Origin: an uncultured Eubacteriales bacterium
Lineage (GTDB): Bacteria; Bacillota; Clostridia; Oscillospirales; Oscillospiraceae
Reading direction: 5' to 3'
Length of the DNA stretch: 11,029 bases
NCBI GenBank assembly: GCA_900555795.1
Contig: USMP01000017.1
Coordinates: 1-11,029 of the forward strand
Made by a program: the position numbers and the translations under genes. Shown in pieces: positions 1 to 5,341 of the stretch. Each line of letters opens with the position of its first letter. Within the stretch, counting starts at the first letter, position 1. The notes under the pieces were generated by a model, which was not told the DNA's origin, made no database searches, and saw only the letters and a list, made by a program, of their open reading frames with translations.

Positions 1-747
1 CGTCAGCCGCACAAGTTCCCCGCCCGTGTCAGCCGTGTAGTTGCGGTAGGCATTCCATGTAACCGAAGACGGCAGTCCCTCCACGCCGGAAATGGTCAGC
101 TGCTCCCGGTCCTCCAGCACCACACACCGAAACTCCACCGCCGCCAGCACCGGCACCAGCGCCTGAGACACGTGGCCGCCGCCGAAAATGTATACCGTCT
201 CCGGCGCCACCAGCCGTTCCCAGTAGTACCGGCTGCCGTCCCTGTCCAGGCGCCCCGGCCTCCGGCCCAGCGCCGCCAGCACCTCCTCCGGCACCGGGGC
301 GCCGGCGAAGACGCCGTCGCCCCAGAGGGACATGGCCGCCCGCCCCCCGGCTGCAGTGAGGATCAGCCAGGCGGGCCGCCCCGCCTGATACCGCTTTTCA
401 ACCTCCTCCACCACAGCCAGGGCCACAGGGTCACAGGCGGGAAAGACGTGGAAATCCACCGTCACGTCCCCGCCGCAGATCATCCCCAGATCCCGGACCT
501 CATTGGGCCGCAGCTGGAAATTCTCCTGCCGGCACCGGCCCTCCGCCAGCGCCTCCCGGGCTGTCAGTTCCGCCTGGTGCTCCACCGCGCCGCCGCCGAT
601 GGTGCCCCGCACCCGGCCCGCCCGCGTCACCAGCATCCTGGCTCCGGCCCCCCGGGGCACAGAGCCGCTGCTGGCCGTCACCGTCACAACCACGGCGCTC
701 TCCCCCGCCGCCAGCGTCCGCCCAAGCTGGGCAAAAAGTTCCCGCAT
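1..747 (-). CDS. xdhC: XdhC/CoxI-family molybdenum hydroxylase maturation protein (3' end beyond window)
   Basis: The 249 visible residues start at ATG 745-747, behind GAGAGGAG on the minus strand, and read open to the left edge. Family members help insert or sulfurate the molybdenum cofactor of xanthine-dehydrogenase-type hydroxylases in the cytoplasm; they are not the hydroxylase itself. The N-terminal XdhC/CoxI domain covers about residues 12-75, with GSVPRGAGARML at 28-39 and GTIGGGAVEH at 48-57. A conserved-looking MICGGDV lies at 89-95. A Rossmann-type XdhC C-terminal domain begins near 184 with the glycine-rich VYIFGGGHVS (185-194) and an acidic LEDR after the second strand (211-214). 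Clostridial relatives are usually longer, so part of the C-terminal domain should lie left of the window. The partner hydroxylase genes are not visible. The family assignment is firm; the exact target enzyme (xanthine, purine or selenium-dependent hydroxylase) is not determined. Confidence 0.92.
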   Translation of the reverse strand, partial: MRELFAQLGRTLAAGESAVVVTVTASSGSVPRGAGARMLVTRAGRVRGTIGGGAVEHQAELTAREALAEGRCRQENFQLRPNEVRDLGMICGGDVTVDFHVFPACDPVALAVVEEVEKRYQAGRPAWLILTAAGGRAAMSLWGDGVFAGAPVPEEVLAALGRRPGRLDRDGSRYYWERLVAPETVYIFGGGHVSQALVPVLAAVEFRCVVLEDREQLTISGVEGLPSSVTWNAYRNYTADTGGELVRLT

Positions 748-797
748 CCCTGTCCACTCCTCTCCCGGGGCCGCTTCAGAGGCCCCCTCTGGTCCCC

Positions 798-826
798 AGT
801 ATACCCGCTTTTTTCCCCCTTTTCAA
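798..826 (-). promoter_or_regulatory. Sigma-A promoter of the xdhC-family gene
   Basis: On the minus strand, TTGAAA (821-826) and TATACT (798-803) are separated by exactly 17 bases. This matches the vegetative consensus well and lies about 50 bp upstream of the xdhC start. A small GGGGCC/GGCCCC hairpin (767-786) falls in the predicted leader. No second gene fits between this promoter and the divergent gene at 988; the rest of 748-987 holds nothing else I recognise. Confidence 0.75.
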
Positions 827-924
827 CCGGAATCCGCAGAGGTCTGCCCCGCCTCCGGCTGCTTCTGCCGGGAGCGGCGCTCTCTCCTTTCGCTGGTCGG
901 AGGAAATTTTTTTGTCCACCGGGG

Positions 925-953
925 TTTATTTGTTCATAATTTTCCAGTATACT
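925..953 (+). promoter_or_regulatory. Probable promoter of the zinc-ribbon membrane protein, -10 inside a palindrome
   Basis: TATACT at 948-953 is a good -10 hexamer, 17 bases after a weak TTTATT (925-930). It sits in the perfect 12-bp palindrome CCAGTATACTGG (944-955), so the -10 reads the same on both strands. The predicted transcript start is near 960, just ahead of the ribosome binding site GGAAAGAGG (970-978). Confidence 0.5.
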
Positions 954-987
954 GGTAGCAAAACAACACGGAAAGAGGGCCCTGTCC

Positions 988-1422
988 ATGCGACAATTCT
1001 TCAGCAGGCTGCAAAACGCTTTGATCCGGTTCATGTATGGCCGCAACGGCTCGGACCAGCTGAACATGGCGCTTCTGGTGGTATATCTGATCCTGTGGCT
1101 GCTGCGCCTTATTTTTGCCGGGACGAAGGCGGCTCTGGGAGTGACGGTGTGCGACGCCCTGATGCTGGCGCTGGCCGTAGTGGTGCTGTGGCGCACTTTC
1201 TCCAAAAATTTGGACAAGCGGCGGGGGGAAAACGCCCGATTTTTGAACTGGTGGAGCCCGGTGAAGAGCCGCTTCACCGGCGCGGCTCAACGCCGTCAGG
1301 ACAAGGCGCACAAATATTTTACCTGCAAAAACTGCAAAGCAATCTGCCGCGTACCCGCCGGTAAGGGCAAAATTGAGATCACCTGTCCCAAGTGCGGGGC
1401 CAAAATTACAGGGCGCAGCTAA
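988..1422 (+). CDS. Small membrane protein with two transmembrane helices and a C-terminal zinc ribbon
   Basis: This 144-residue protein starts at ATG 988, nine bases after GGAAAGAGG. Residues 1-26 are basic and amphipathic. Two hydrophobic segments at about 27-44 and 52-69 are predicted membrane helices. The basic linker (70-108) is cytoplasmic if the positive-inside rule holds. The C-terminus carries a zinc-ribbon pattern, CKNC (113-116) and CPKC (133-136), 16 residues apart, probably binding one zinc ion; an extra Cys lies at 120. The gene is a single transcription unit, with its own promoter upstream and a strong terminator at 1461-1497. I do not recognise a named family and assign no function. 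Small membrane-anchored zinc ribbons of this type are common in Clostridia and mostly uncharacterised. Confidence that it is a real gene is high because signals and domain architecture agree. Confidence 0.85.
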   Translation: MRQFFSRLQNALIRFMYGRNGSDQLNMALLVVYLILWLLRLIFAGTKAALGVTVCDALMLALAVVVLWRTFSKNLDKRRGENARFLNWWSPVKSRFTGAAQRRQDKAHKYFTCKNCKAICRVPAGKGKIEITCPKCGAKITGRS

Positions 1423-1460
1423 AGCGCCCGGGAGCAAGCCGTCTCCCAGCCAAAGTGTCG

Positions 1461-1497
1461 AAAACAGCCATGGGAAAATTCCCATGGCTGTTTTTTT
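1461..1497 (+). terminator. Rho-independent terminator after the zinc-ribbon gene
   Basis: The perfect stem AAAACAGCCATGGG (1461-1474) pairs with CCCATGGCTGTTTT (1481-1494) around a short A/T loop, and the T run extends to 1497. It lies 39 bp after the stop codon at 1422. The A run on the other side would also let it work from the opposite strand. Confidence 0.9.
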
Positions 1498-1604
1498 GGA
1501 AAACCCTGGGGGAATATGCAAAATTCCCGTGCGCTAAAATCCTCTTCTCCGTGCATACTAGCACCAGCGCTATTCATGCGCATATGAGGAAGGAGGAGTG
1601 AACC

Positions 1605-2057
1605 TTGAAGCGATTGGCTCTTTTCACAGTGGCCGCGGCGCTGCTGCTGTCTCTGGTGGCCTGCGGCACCCAGGGCGGCAAAAACAACACCGGCACCAAC
1701 AACAACGGTACCACCAACGGGGACACTACCAATGGAGGCACCACCAACGGCGGCACTACCAATGGGGGCACCACCAACGGCGGCACCAACAACGGCGGCA
1801 CCAACAATGGGGGCATGACCAACGGCGGCACCAACAATGGGGGCGTAACCAATGGAGGCACTAACAATAGAGGCGACCTCATGGAAAATCCGTCCGGTGC
1901 TCTGGACGGCGGTACCGGCAACGGCGTTCAAAACGGCCTGAACAAAGCCGGCAGCAACGACGGCGCCAACCCCACCAGCTTCCAGCGGATGCTGGACAAC
2001 GCCCGGGTCCACGATGTGGACGGCATCCTCACCGACGGCGAAAACAGCCGCTGGTAG
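1605..2057 (+). CDS. Repeat-containing lipoprotein of unknown function (TTG start)
   Basis: This 150-residue predicted secreted lipoprotein starts at TTG 1605-1607, eight bases after a strong AGGAGG (1591-1596); no ATG or GTG in frame fits better. Residues 1-19 form a typical lipoprotein signal (MKR, then a hydrophobic core) ending in the lipobox LVAC, with Cys20 the predicted lipidated residue, so the protein should be anchored on the outer face of the membrane. Residues 31-90 are twelve consecutive pentads close to T-(T/N)-N-G-G, a hydrophilic, probably flexible spacer. The tail is not repetitive: TSFQRMLDNARVHDVDG at 124-140, followed by ILTDGENSRW, looks like a small conserved unit held away from the membrane. 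I do not recognise a family and give no function. It is a single-gene unit ending at the terminator at 2066. No clear promoter was identified in 1498-1590. Confidence 0.87.
   Translation: MKRLALFTVAAALLLSLVACGTQGGKNNTGTNNNGTTNGDTTNGGTTNGGTTNGGTTNGGTNNGGTNNGGMTNGGTNNGGVTNGGTNNRGDLMENPSGALDGGTGNGVQNGLNKAGSNDGANPTSFQRMLDNARVHDVDGILTDGENSRW
1695..1874 (+). repeat. Twelve in-frame 15-bp repeats inside the lipoprotein gene
   Basis: The array is 180 bp with no spacer, and each 15-bp unit encodes T-(T/N)-N-G-G or a close variant (NGD, MTNGG, VTNGG, NNRG occur). A 30-bp higher-order period is visible: the 24 bases at 1791-1814 recur exactly at 1821-1844. Outer units differ mostly at synonymous positions (AAC/AAT, GGC/GGA/GGG), which suggests an older array with recent duplication in its middle. 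Confidence 0.9.
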
Positions 2058-2065
2058 CGATTTCC

Positions 2066-2107
2066 GGCAGAGTCTCCCGCCCAAAGCGGAAGGCTCTGCC
2101 TTTTATT
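2066..2107 (+). terminator. Rho-independent terminator after the lipoprotein gene
   Basis: GGCAGAG (2066-2072) pairs with CTCTGCC (2094-2100). An inner CCGC/GCGG stem (2077-2080 with 2086-2089) sits above an internal loop, and TTTTATT follows. It starts eight bases after the stop codon. Confidence 0.75.
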
Positions 2108-2125
2108 AAGGCTCTGCCTTTTATT
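2090..2125 (+). repeat. Tandem 18-bp duplication of the terminator's distal arm and T tract
   Basis: AAGGCTCTGCCTTTTATT occurs twice back to back (2090-2107 and 2108-2125). The second copy cannot extend the stem but adds a second CTCTGCC that could compete for pairing with GGCAGAG at 2066-2072, and a second T-rich tract. Confidence 0.9.
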
Positions 2126-2147
2126 ATTGCTTATTAAATATAATCAT

Positions 2148-2164
2148 TATAGGAATATACGTAT
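2148..2164 (+). promoter_or_regulatory. Candidate LysR-type operator upstream of aspA
   Basis: TATAGGAATATACGTAT (2148-2164) closely matches the dyad in the lysR control region at 4837-4853 (TATAGGAAATACCTATA): with one inserted base, TATAGGAA, ATAC and TAT all agree. It abuts the aspA -35 box at 2165, centred near -44 from the predicted start, a usual place for a LysR-type activator contact. A second TATAGG lies at 2174-2179 in the promoter spacer. Binding is inferred, not shown. Confidence 0.5.
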
Positions 2165-2193
2165 TTGCTAATATATAGGGGTGGTGCTATACT
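2165..2193 (+). promoter_or_regulatory. aspA promoter
   Basis: TTGCTA (2165-2170) is followed after 17 bases by TATACT (2188-2193), which is preceded by TGC, giving an extended -10. Transcription would start near 2200. This placement rules out translation from the in-frame GTG at 2181 and supports ATG 2238 as the aspA start. Confidence 0.75.
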
Positions 2194-2237
2194 CAAGTCA
2201 CCCTGAGGAAATCGCGATAGAAGGAGAAGATGACGAT

Positions 2238-3662
2238 ATGAATCAGACAGTAAATCCCACCGCCACCCGGCTGGAGAGCGACTCCATTGGAGAAAAGGCC
2301 GTACCGGCGGAAGCGTATTACGGAGTCCAGTCCCTGCGGGCTATGGAAAATTTCTTCATTACCGGCCAGCTGCTGCGACCGGAGATGATTGACAGCCTTG
2401 CTCTGCTGAAGAAGGCCTGCGCCAGCGCCAATAAGGAGGCCGGCGCGCTGGAGGCCCGGGTAGCCGACGCCATCATGGGCGCCTGCGACGACATCCTGGC
2501 CGGAAAGTACCGGGATCAGTTCATTGTGGATCCCATTCAGGGCGGCGCCGGCACGTCCATGAACATGAACGCCAACGAGGTCATTGCCAACGCCGCCATT
2601 CACCGGCTGGGCGGCCAACTGGGCGACTACACCCTGGTGCACCCCAACGACCACGTCAACTGCGGCCAGTCCACCAACGACGTTATCCCCACCGCCGGAA
2701 AAATGACGGCCCTGACCCTGCTCCAGTCCCTGGAAAAGAGCCTGGACAAGCTGAGCGCCTCCCTTCTGCAAAAGGCCAAGGAGTTTGACTCCATCATCAA
2801 AATGGGCCGTACCCAGCTGCAGGACGCCGTGCCCATCCGTCTGGGCCAGGAGTTCGGCGCATACGCCGCCGCCGTCAGCCGGGGCGCCCGCCGCATCCGG
2901 GCCACGGAGGACGAGCTCTACGCCGTGAACCTGGGCGGCACCGCCATCGGCACCGGGCTCAACGCCGACCGGACCTACTTCCACTGCGTGGCCGGCACTC
3001 TGGCGGAGATGACCGGGTTCCCCTTCCGCCAGGCGGACGACCTCATTGACGGCACCCAGAATATTGACAGCTTTTCCGCCGTGTCCGGCGCGGTGAAGGA
3101 CTGCGCCCTGGCCCTCTCCAAGATCGCCAACGATCTGCGGCTCATGTCCTCCGGCCCCCGCACGGGCTTTGGGGAGATCAATCTGCCCGCCCGGCAGAAC
3201 GGCTCCTCCATCATGCCCGGCAAGGTGAATCCCGTCATCCCCGAGGTGGTCAACCAGGCGGCTTTCCGGGTTGCCGGCAACGATGTGACCATCTCCATGG
3301 CGGTGGAGGCGGGCCAGTTCGAACTGAACGCCTTCGAGCCTGTGGTCTTTGACGCCCTGTTCCAGTCGATTACCGTGCTGGACAACGCGGTAAAGACCTT
3401 CACCGTCAACTGCGTGGACGGCATTACCGCCAACCAGGAGCGCTGCCAGGAACTGCTGGACGCCAGCGTTGGCATTGTCACGGCGCTGTGCCCCTACATC
3501 GGCTATGCCAAGGCCGCCAAGCTGGCCAAAAAGGCCCTGGCCCGGCGGACTCCCATCCGCAGCCTGCTGGAGGAAGAAAAGGTGCTCTCCCCCGAGGAAA
3601 TCCAGAAGATTCTGGACGTATACGGCATGACGGAGCCCGGCGTATCCGGCAAGGACGAATAA
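2238..3662 (+). CDS. aspA: Aspartate ammonia-lyase (aspartase)
   Basis: This 474-residue cytoplasmic enzyme reversibly converts L-aspartate to fumarate and ammonia, linking amino-acid use to fumarate. It belongs to the fumarase/aspartase superfamily and has normal full length. The signature GSSIMPGKVNP lies at 322-332, with Ser323 the expected catalytic base by analogy with Bacillus aspartase. Other conserved blocks are GTSMNMNANEVIANAA (105-120), HPNDHVN (135-141), GQSTNDVIPTA (143-153) and GRTQLQDAVPIRLGQEF (190-206). The N-terminus (RLESDSIGEKAVPAEAYYGVQ, up to residue 31), TQLQDAVP and CPYIGY resemble aspartases more than class II fumarases, so aspartase is preferred. ATG 2238 is chosen because AAGGAG (2221-2226) precedes it and the promoter overlaps the earlier GTG. 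It is monocistronic, with its own promoter and terminator. The nearby LysR-type regulator probably controls it through the shared operator. Confidence 0.9.
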   Translation: MNQTVNPTATRLESDSIGEKAVPAEAYYGVQSLRAMENFFITGQLLRPEMIDSLALLKKACASANKEAGALEARVADAIMGACDDILAGKYRDQFIVDPIQGGAGTSMNMNANEVIANAAIHRLGGQLGDYTLVHPNDHVNCGQSTNDVIPTAGKMTALTLLQSLEKSLDKLSASLLQKAKEFDSIIKMGRTQLQDAVPIRLGQEFGAYAAAVSRGARRIRATEDELYAVNLGGTAIGTGLNADRTYFHCVAGTLAEMTGFPFRQADDLIDGTQNIDSFSAVSGAVKDCALALSKIANDLRLMSSGPRTGFGEINLPARQNGSSIMPGKVNPVIPEVVNQAAFRVAGNDVTISMAVEAGQFELNAFEPVVFDALFQSITVLDNAVKTFTVNCVDGITANQERCQELLDASVGIVTALCPYIGYAKAAKLAKKALARRTPIRSLLEEEKVLSPEEIQKILDVYGMTEPGVSGKDE

Positions 3663-3702
3663 TCTGCTTACTCTTCCCTCTCTTCTTTATTGACCCCCGG
3701 CG

Positions 3703-3736
3703 AAAAGGCGTGCTGCTTCGGCAGCGCGCCTTTTTT
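3703..3736 (+). terminator. Strong TTCG-loop terminator after aspA, probably bidirectional
   Basis: GGCGTGCTGC (3707-3716), loop TTCG, then GCAGCGCGCC (3721-3730) form a ten-pair stem with one G-T pair, followed by six T. AAAA at 3703-3706 gives TTTT on the minus strand, so it can also stop transcripts coming from the convergent lysR gene. Confidence 0.9.
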
Positions 3737-3758
3737 GCCCTCGGGCGGAATGCTTGAA

Positions 3759-3802
3759 CTGGGAAACTGCCCCACTCCACCGGCTGTGGGGCAGTTTCCC
3801 AG
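3759..3802. repeat. Perfect 17-bp inverted repeat in the convergent gap
   Basis: CTGGGAAACTGCCCCAC (3759-3775) is exactly complementary to 3786-3802, around a ten-base loop. No T tract follows on either strand, so it is not a standard terminator by itself. Confidence 0.85.
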
Positions 3803-3821
3803 ACGCCATTGTTACTTTTCA

Positions 3822-3865
3822 GCAGCAGAGGAGGGACCGCGCCGGCGCGGTCCCTCCTCTGCTGC
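3822..3865. repeat. Perfect 44-bp palindrome next to the lysR stop codon
   Basis: Bases 3822-3843 are the exact reverse complement of 3844-3865 (22 pairs, centre GCC|GGC). The palindrome begins one base after the lysR stop codon (3867-3869) in the direction of lysR transcription, so the RNA would carry a very stable 3' hairpin. Neither side has a T tract. It may act as an mRNA 3'-end stabiliser or as part of a compound terminator with 3703-3736. Confidence 0.85.
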
Positions 3866-3866
3866 C

Positions 3867-4823
3867 CTACTCCAGTTCATGCAGGCTCTCAATAAACATC
3901 TCCATCGCCTTGGAGTAGTACTTGTTGCGCTTATAGGAGACAAAAATATCCCGCCGGGCGTGCTCCGTCGGCAGCTTGTAAAACAAAATTCCTTCACTCC
4001 CACCGGCCTGGACATGTTTCACCAGGGTGTCGCTGACCACGGAGGCCGCCGTCCCCATCTCAATGTAGGAGTACAGCGTTACCAGCCGGTCGATCTCCAG
4101 CAGCACACGGGGCGAGAACCCCACCTCCTGAAAAATCGCGTTGGTGTGCATACGGGTATCGTTGTCCCGGGTCATCAGAAGAAACGGCACCTCCCGAAAC
4201 GCCTCCAGCGGTACAGGAGGCAGGCTGTCACTGCGGTGCCGGCCCTCCAGCACATCCCGGTACGTCAGCTGGCAGCGGCGCACCGCCTCCGTCTGGGGAA
4301 AGGCGGCGGGCACCGCCAGCAGCAGCCACTCGCCGCGCAGGCGCTGCCGCTCAAAGAGTTCCTCCGGCAGTTCGTGGTTGTCGATCACGATATCCAGCTG
4401 CCCCGCCATAATCTGGTTGACCAGGGTGGTGGAGTTGGCGTCCAGCAGGGTGAGGCGGATCTTGGGGTAGCGCTGGATGAAGGAGGATATGTACCGGGGC
4501 AGCACCAGGGAGGACAGCAGCTGGTTGCTGCCAATGCCCAGGGAGCCGGCCTGCAGCCCGTTTACCGCGCTGACATAGTTGGCAAAGGCGCTCTCAATAT
4601 GGTGGATCTGCTCCGTGCACCGGATATACTCCTCTCCCGCCTCTGTCAGGCGCAGGGGCTTGCTGGTGCGGTCAAATAGGGGCAGGCCCATCCGCTCCTC
4701 CAGCTTTTTCACCATGACGCTGAGGGAGGGCTGGGCAATAAACAGCTTCTGGGCTGCCCGGGAGATGCTCCCCTCCCGATAGATGGCGTAAATCAACTCC
4801 TTGCGGCTGAACAGATCCTCCAT
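3867..4823 (-). CDS. LysR-type transcriptional regulator, probable regulator of aspA
   Basis: This 318-residue protein has normal LysR-family length. The N-terminal winged helix-turn-helix spans about residues 6-65: GSISRAAQKLFIAQPSLSVM (18-37) is the HTH, and LFDRTSKPLRLTEAGEEY (49-66) the wing. A linker helix follows, and the effector-binding domain runs from about 92 to 305, beginning GSLGIGSNQLLSSLVLPRY. Start ATG 4821-4823 follows AGGGGGG. The protein should bind DNA as a tetramer and respond to a small ligand that the sequence does not reveal. It faces aspA tail to tail and has a strong promoter of its own. Copies of one element lie in its leader and beside the aspA promoter, so autoregulation plus aspA control is the simplest reading. 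Family certain; target and ligand inferred. Confidence 0.93.
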   Translation of the reverse strand: MEDLFSRKELIYAIYREGSISRAAQKLFIAQPSLSVMVKKLEERMGLPLFDRTSKPLRLTEAGEEYIRCTEQIHHIESAFANYVSAVNGLQAGSLGIGSNQLLSSLVLPRYISSFIQRYPKIRLTLLDANSTTLVNQIMAGQLDIVIDNHELPEELFERQRLRGEWLLLAVPAAFPQTEAVRRCQLTYRDVLEGRHRSDSLPPVPLEAFREVPFLLMTRDNDTRMHTNAIFQEVGFSPRVLLEIDRLVTLYSYIEMGTAASVVSDTLVKHVQAGGSEGILFYKLPTEHARRDIFVSYKRNKYYSKAMEMFIESLHELE

Positions 4824-4836
4824 AGCGTCCCCCCTA

Positions 4837-4885
4837 TATAGGAAATACCTATAAAAATTAAACTAACATTTGAAATTTCCTATAT
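4837..4885 (-). promoter_or_regulatory. Candidate LysR-type operator pair in the lysR leader
   Basis: TATAGG-AAATA-CCTATA (4837-4853) is a perfect 6-bp dyad, and it contains a T-N11-A core (T4839 to A4851) as in LysR-type boxes. A second inverted copy of its left half, ATTTCCTATAT (4875-4885), overlaps the lysR -10 box. Binding at these positions would block transcription, which fits negative autoregulation. Confidence 0.55.
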
Positions 4886-4912
4886 TGTACCGGCTGTGTC
4901 GAAAAAAGTCAA
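4884..4912 (-). promoter_or_regulatory. lysR promoter
   Basis: On the minus strand, TTGACT (4907-4912) is followed after 17 bases by TACAAT (4884-4889). This is a near-consensus vegetative promoter with a predicted start near 4877, giving a leader of about 55 bases that contains the operator dyad. Confidence 0.8.
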
Positions 4913-4935
4913 GGCTGTGGAGGAGGGAGCGCCCC

Positions 4936-5139
4936 TCACCTGGCATTCTCCGGCTTCAGCATCCGGCGTATACGGGCCAACCGTCTCACAATGCCGTGTG
5001 TGCCGCAGCAGCGCTCATCCTCGATCCGCTTGAGGGTACTGCTCACCGCGGGCTGAGTCATCCGAAAGTACTCCGCAGTCCTCGTGACACGCTTGTAGTC
5101 CACGATCTTCAAAATGATTTGTAGGTCTCTTGTATTCAT
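4936..5139 (-). pseudogene. Remnant of a second LysR-type regulator (DNA-binding end only)
   Basis: ATG 5137-5139 opens a 67-codon frame. Its first 43 residues are recognisable as a LysR-type N-terminus: MNTRDLQIILKIVDYKRVTR, then TAEYFRMTQPAVSSTLKRIEDER. The family pattern should continue with a -LGxxLFxR wing and about 250 more residues. Instead it changes abruptly at about residue 44 to CCGTHGIVRRLARIRRM and stops at 4936. No effector domain follows in any frame before the intact lysR promoter, and the ribosome binding site is weak. It is best read as a deletion remnant. A short real protein with only the HTH cannot be excluded but seems unlikely. It differs in sequence from the intact neighbour, so it is not a recent copy of it. 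Confidence 0.65.
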
Positions 5140-5226
5140 AAGCCACTCTTCTCTTTGAAGCCGACCTCTCACATCGGTTGTCTTTCGCCCCCCGTACGGC
5201 AAAACAGTCAGATCGTGTAACAGGAA

Positions 5227-5239
5227 TATCACTATGATA
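5227..5239. promoter_or_regulatory. Possible LysR-type box upstream of the LysR remnant
   Basis: TATCA-CTA-TGATA is a 5-bp dyad in T-N11-A format (T5227 to A5239), about 90 bp upstream of the remnant start. This short dyad could be chance. It may be a leftover operator of the decayed regulator and its lost target. The rest of 5140-5286 shows no gene. Confidence 0.25.
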
Positions 5240-5277
5240 CTGTTCGATCCCGGCAGGCCCCGGGCTCTCGCCGGGAC

Positions 5278-5315
5278 AAAAGTGGGCTCGCCGGGAGGTC
5301 GTCCTTCCCGGCGAG
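5278..5315 (-). terminator. Terminator downstream of the AraR-like fragment
   Basis: On the minus strand, CTCGCCGGGA (5306-5315) and TCCCGGCGAG (5287-5296) make a ten-pair stem about 25 bp after the stop at 5342. TTTT (5281-5278) comes five bases after the stem, a slightly offset T tract. CTCGCCGGGA in plus-strand reading also occurs as a direct copy at 5267-5276. Confidence 0.55.
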
Positions 5316-5341
5316 TCTTGTTCCCTTGTATTCCGGAGGGG

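Noticed and set aside
172..939. 255-codon plus-strand frame over the left end
   Set aside because: It is Pro/Arg/His-rich, has no motif or binding site, and is antisense to the clearly recognisable XdhC-family protein.
1695..1874. Possible CRISPR-like or satellite array
   Set aside because: The 15-bp units are contiguous without spacers, keep one reading frame and encode a regular peptide inside a gene with a good start site and lipobox.
2181..2237. Earlier GTG start for aspA adding 19 residues
   Set aside because: The promoter -10 box (2188-2193) lies downstream of this codon, and the added residues match nothing in aspartases; ATG 2238 has a proper AAGGAG.
3690..4679. 329-codon plus-strand frame across the convergent gap and lysR
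   Set aside because: It runs through the aspA terminator and both palindromes and is antisense to an intact LysR-type gene.
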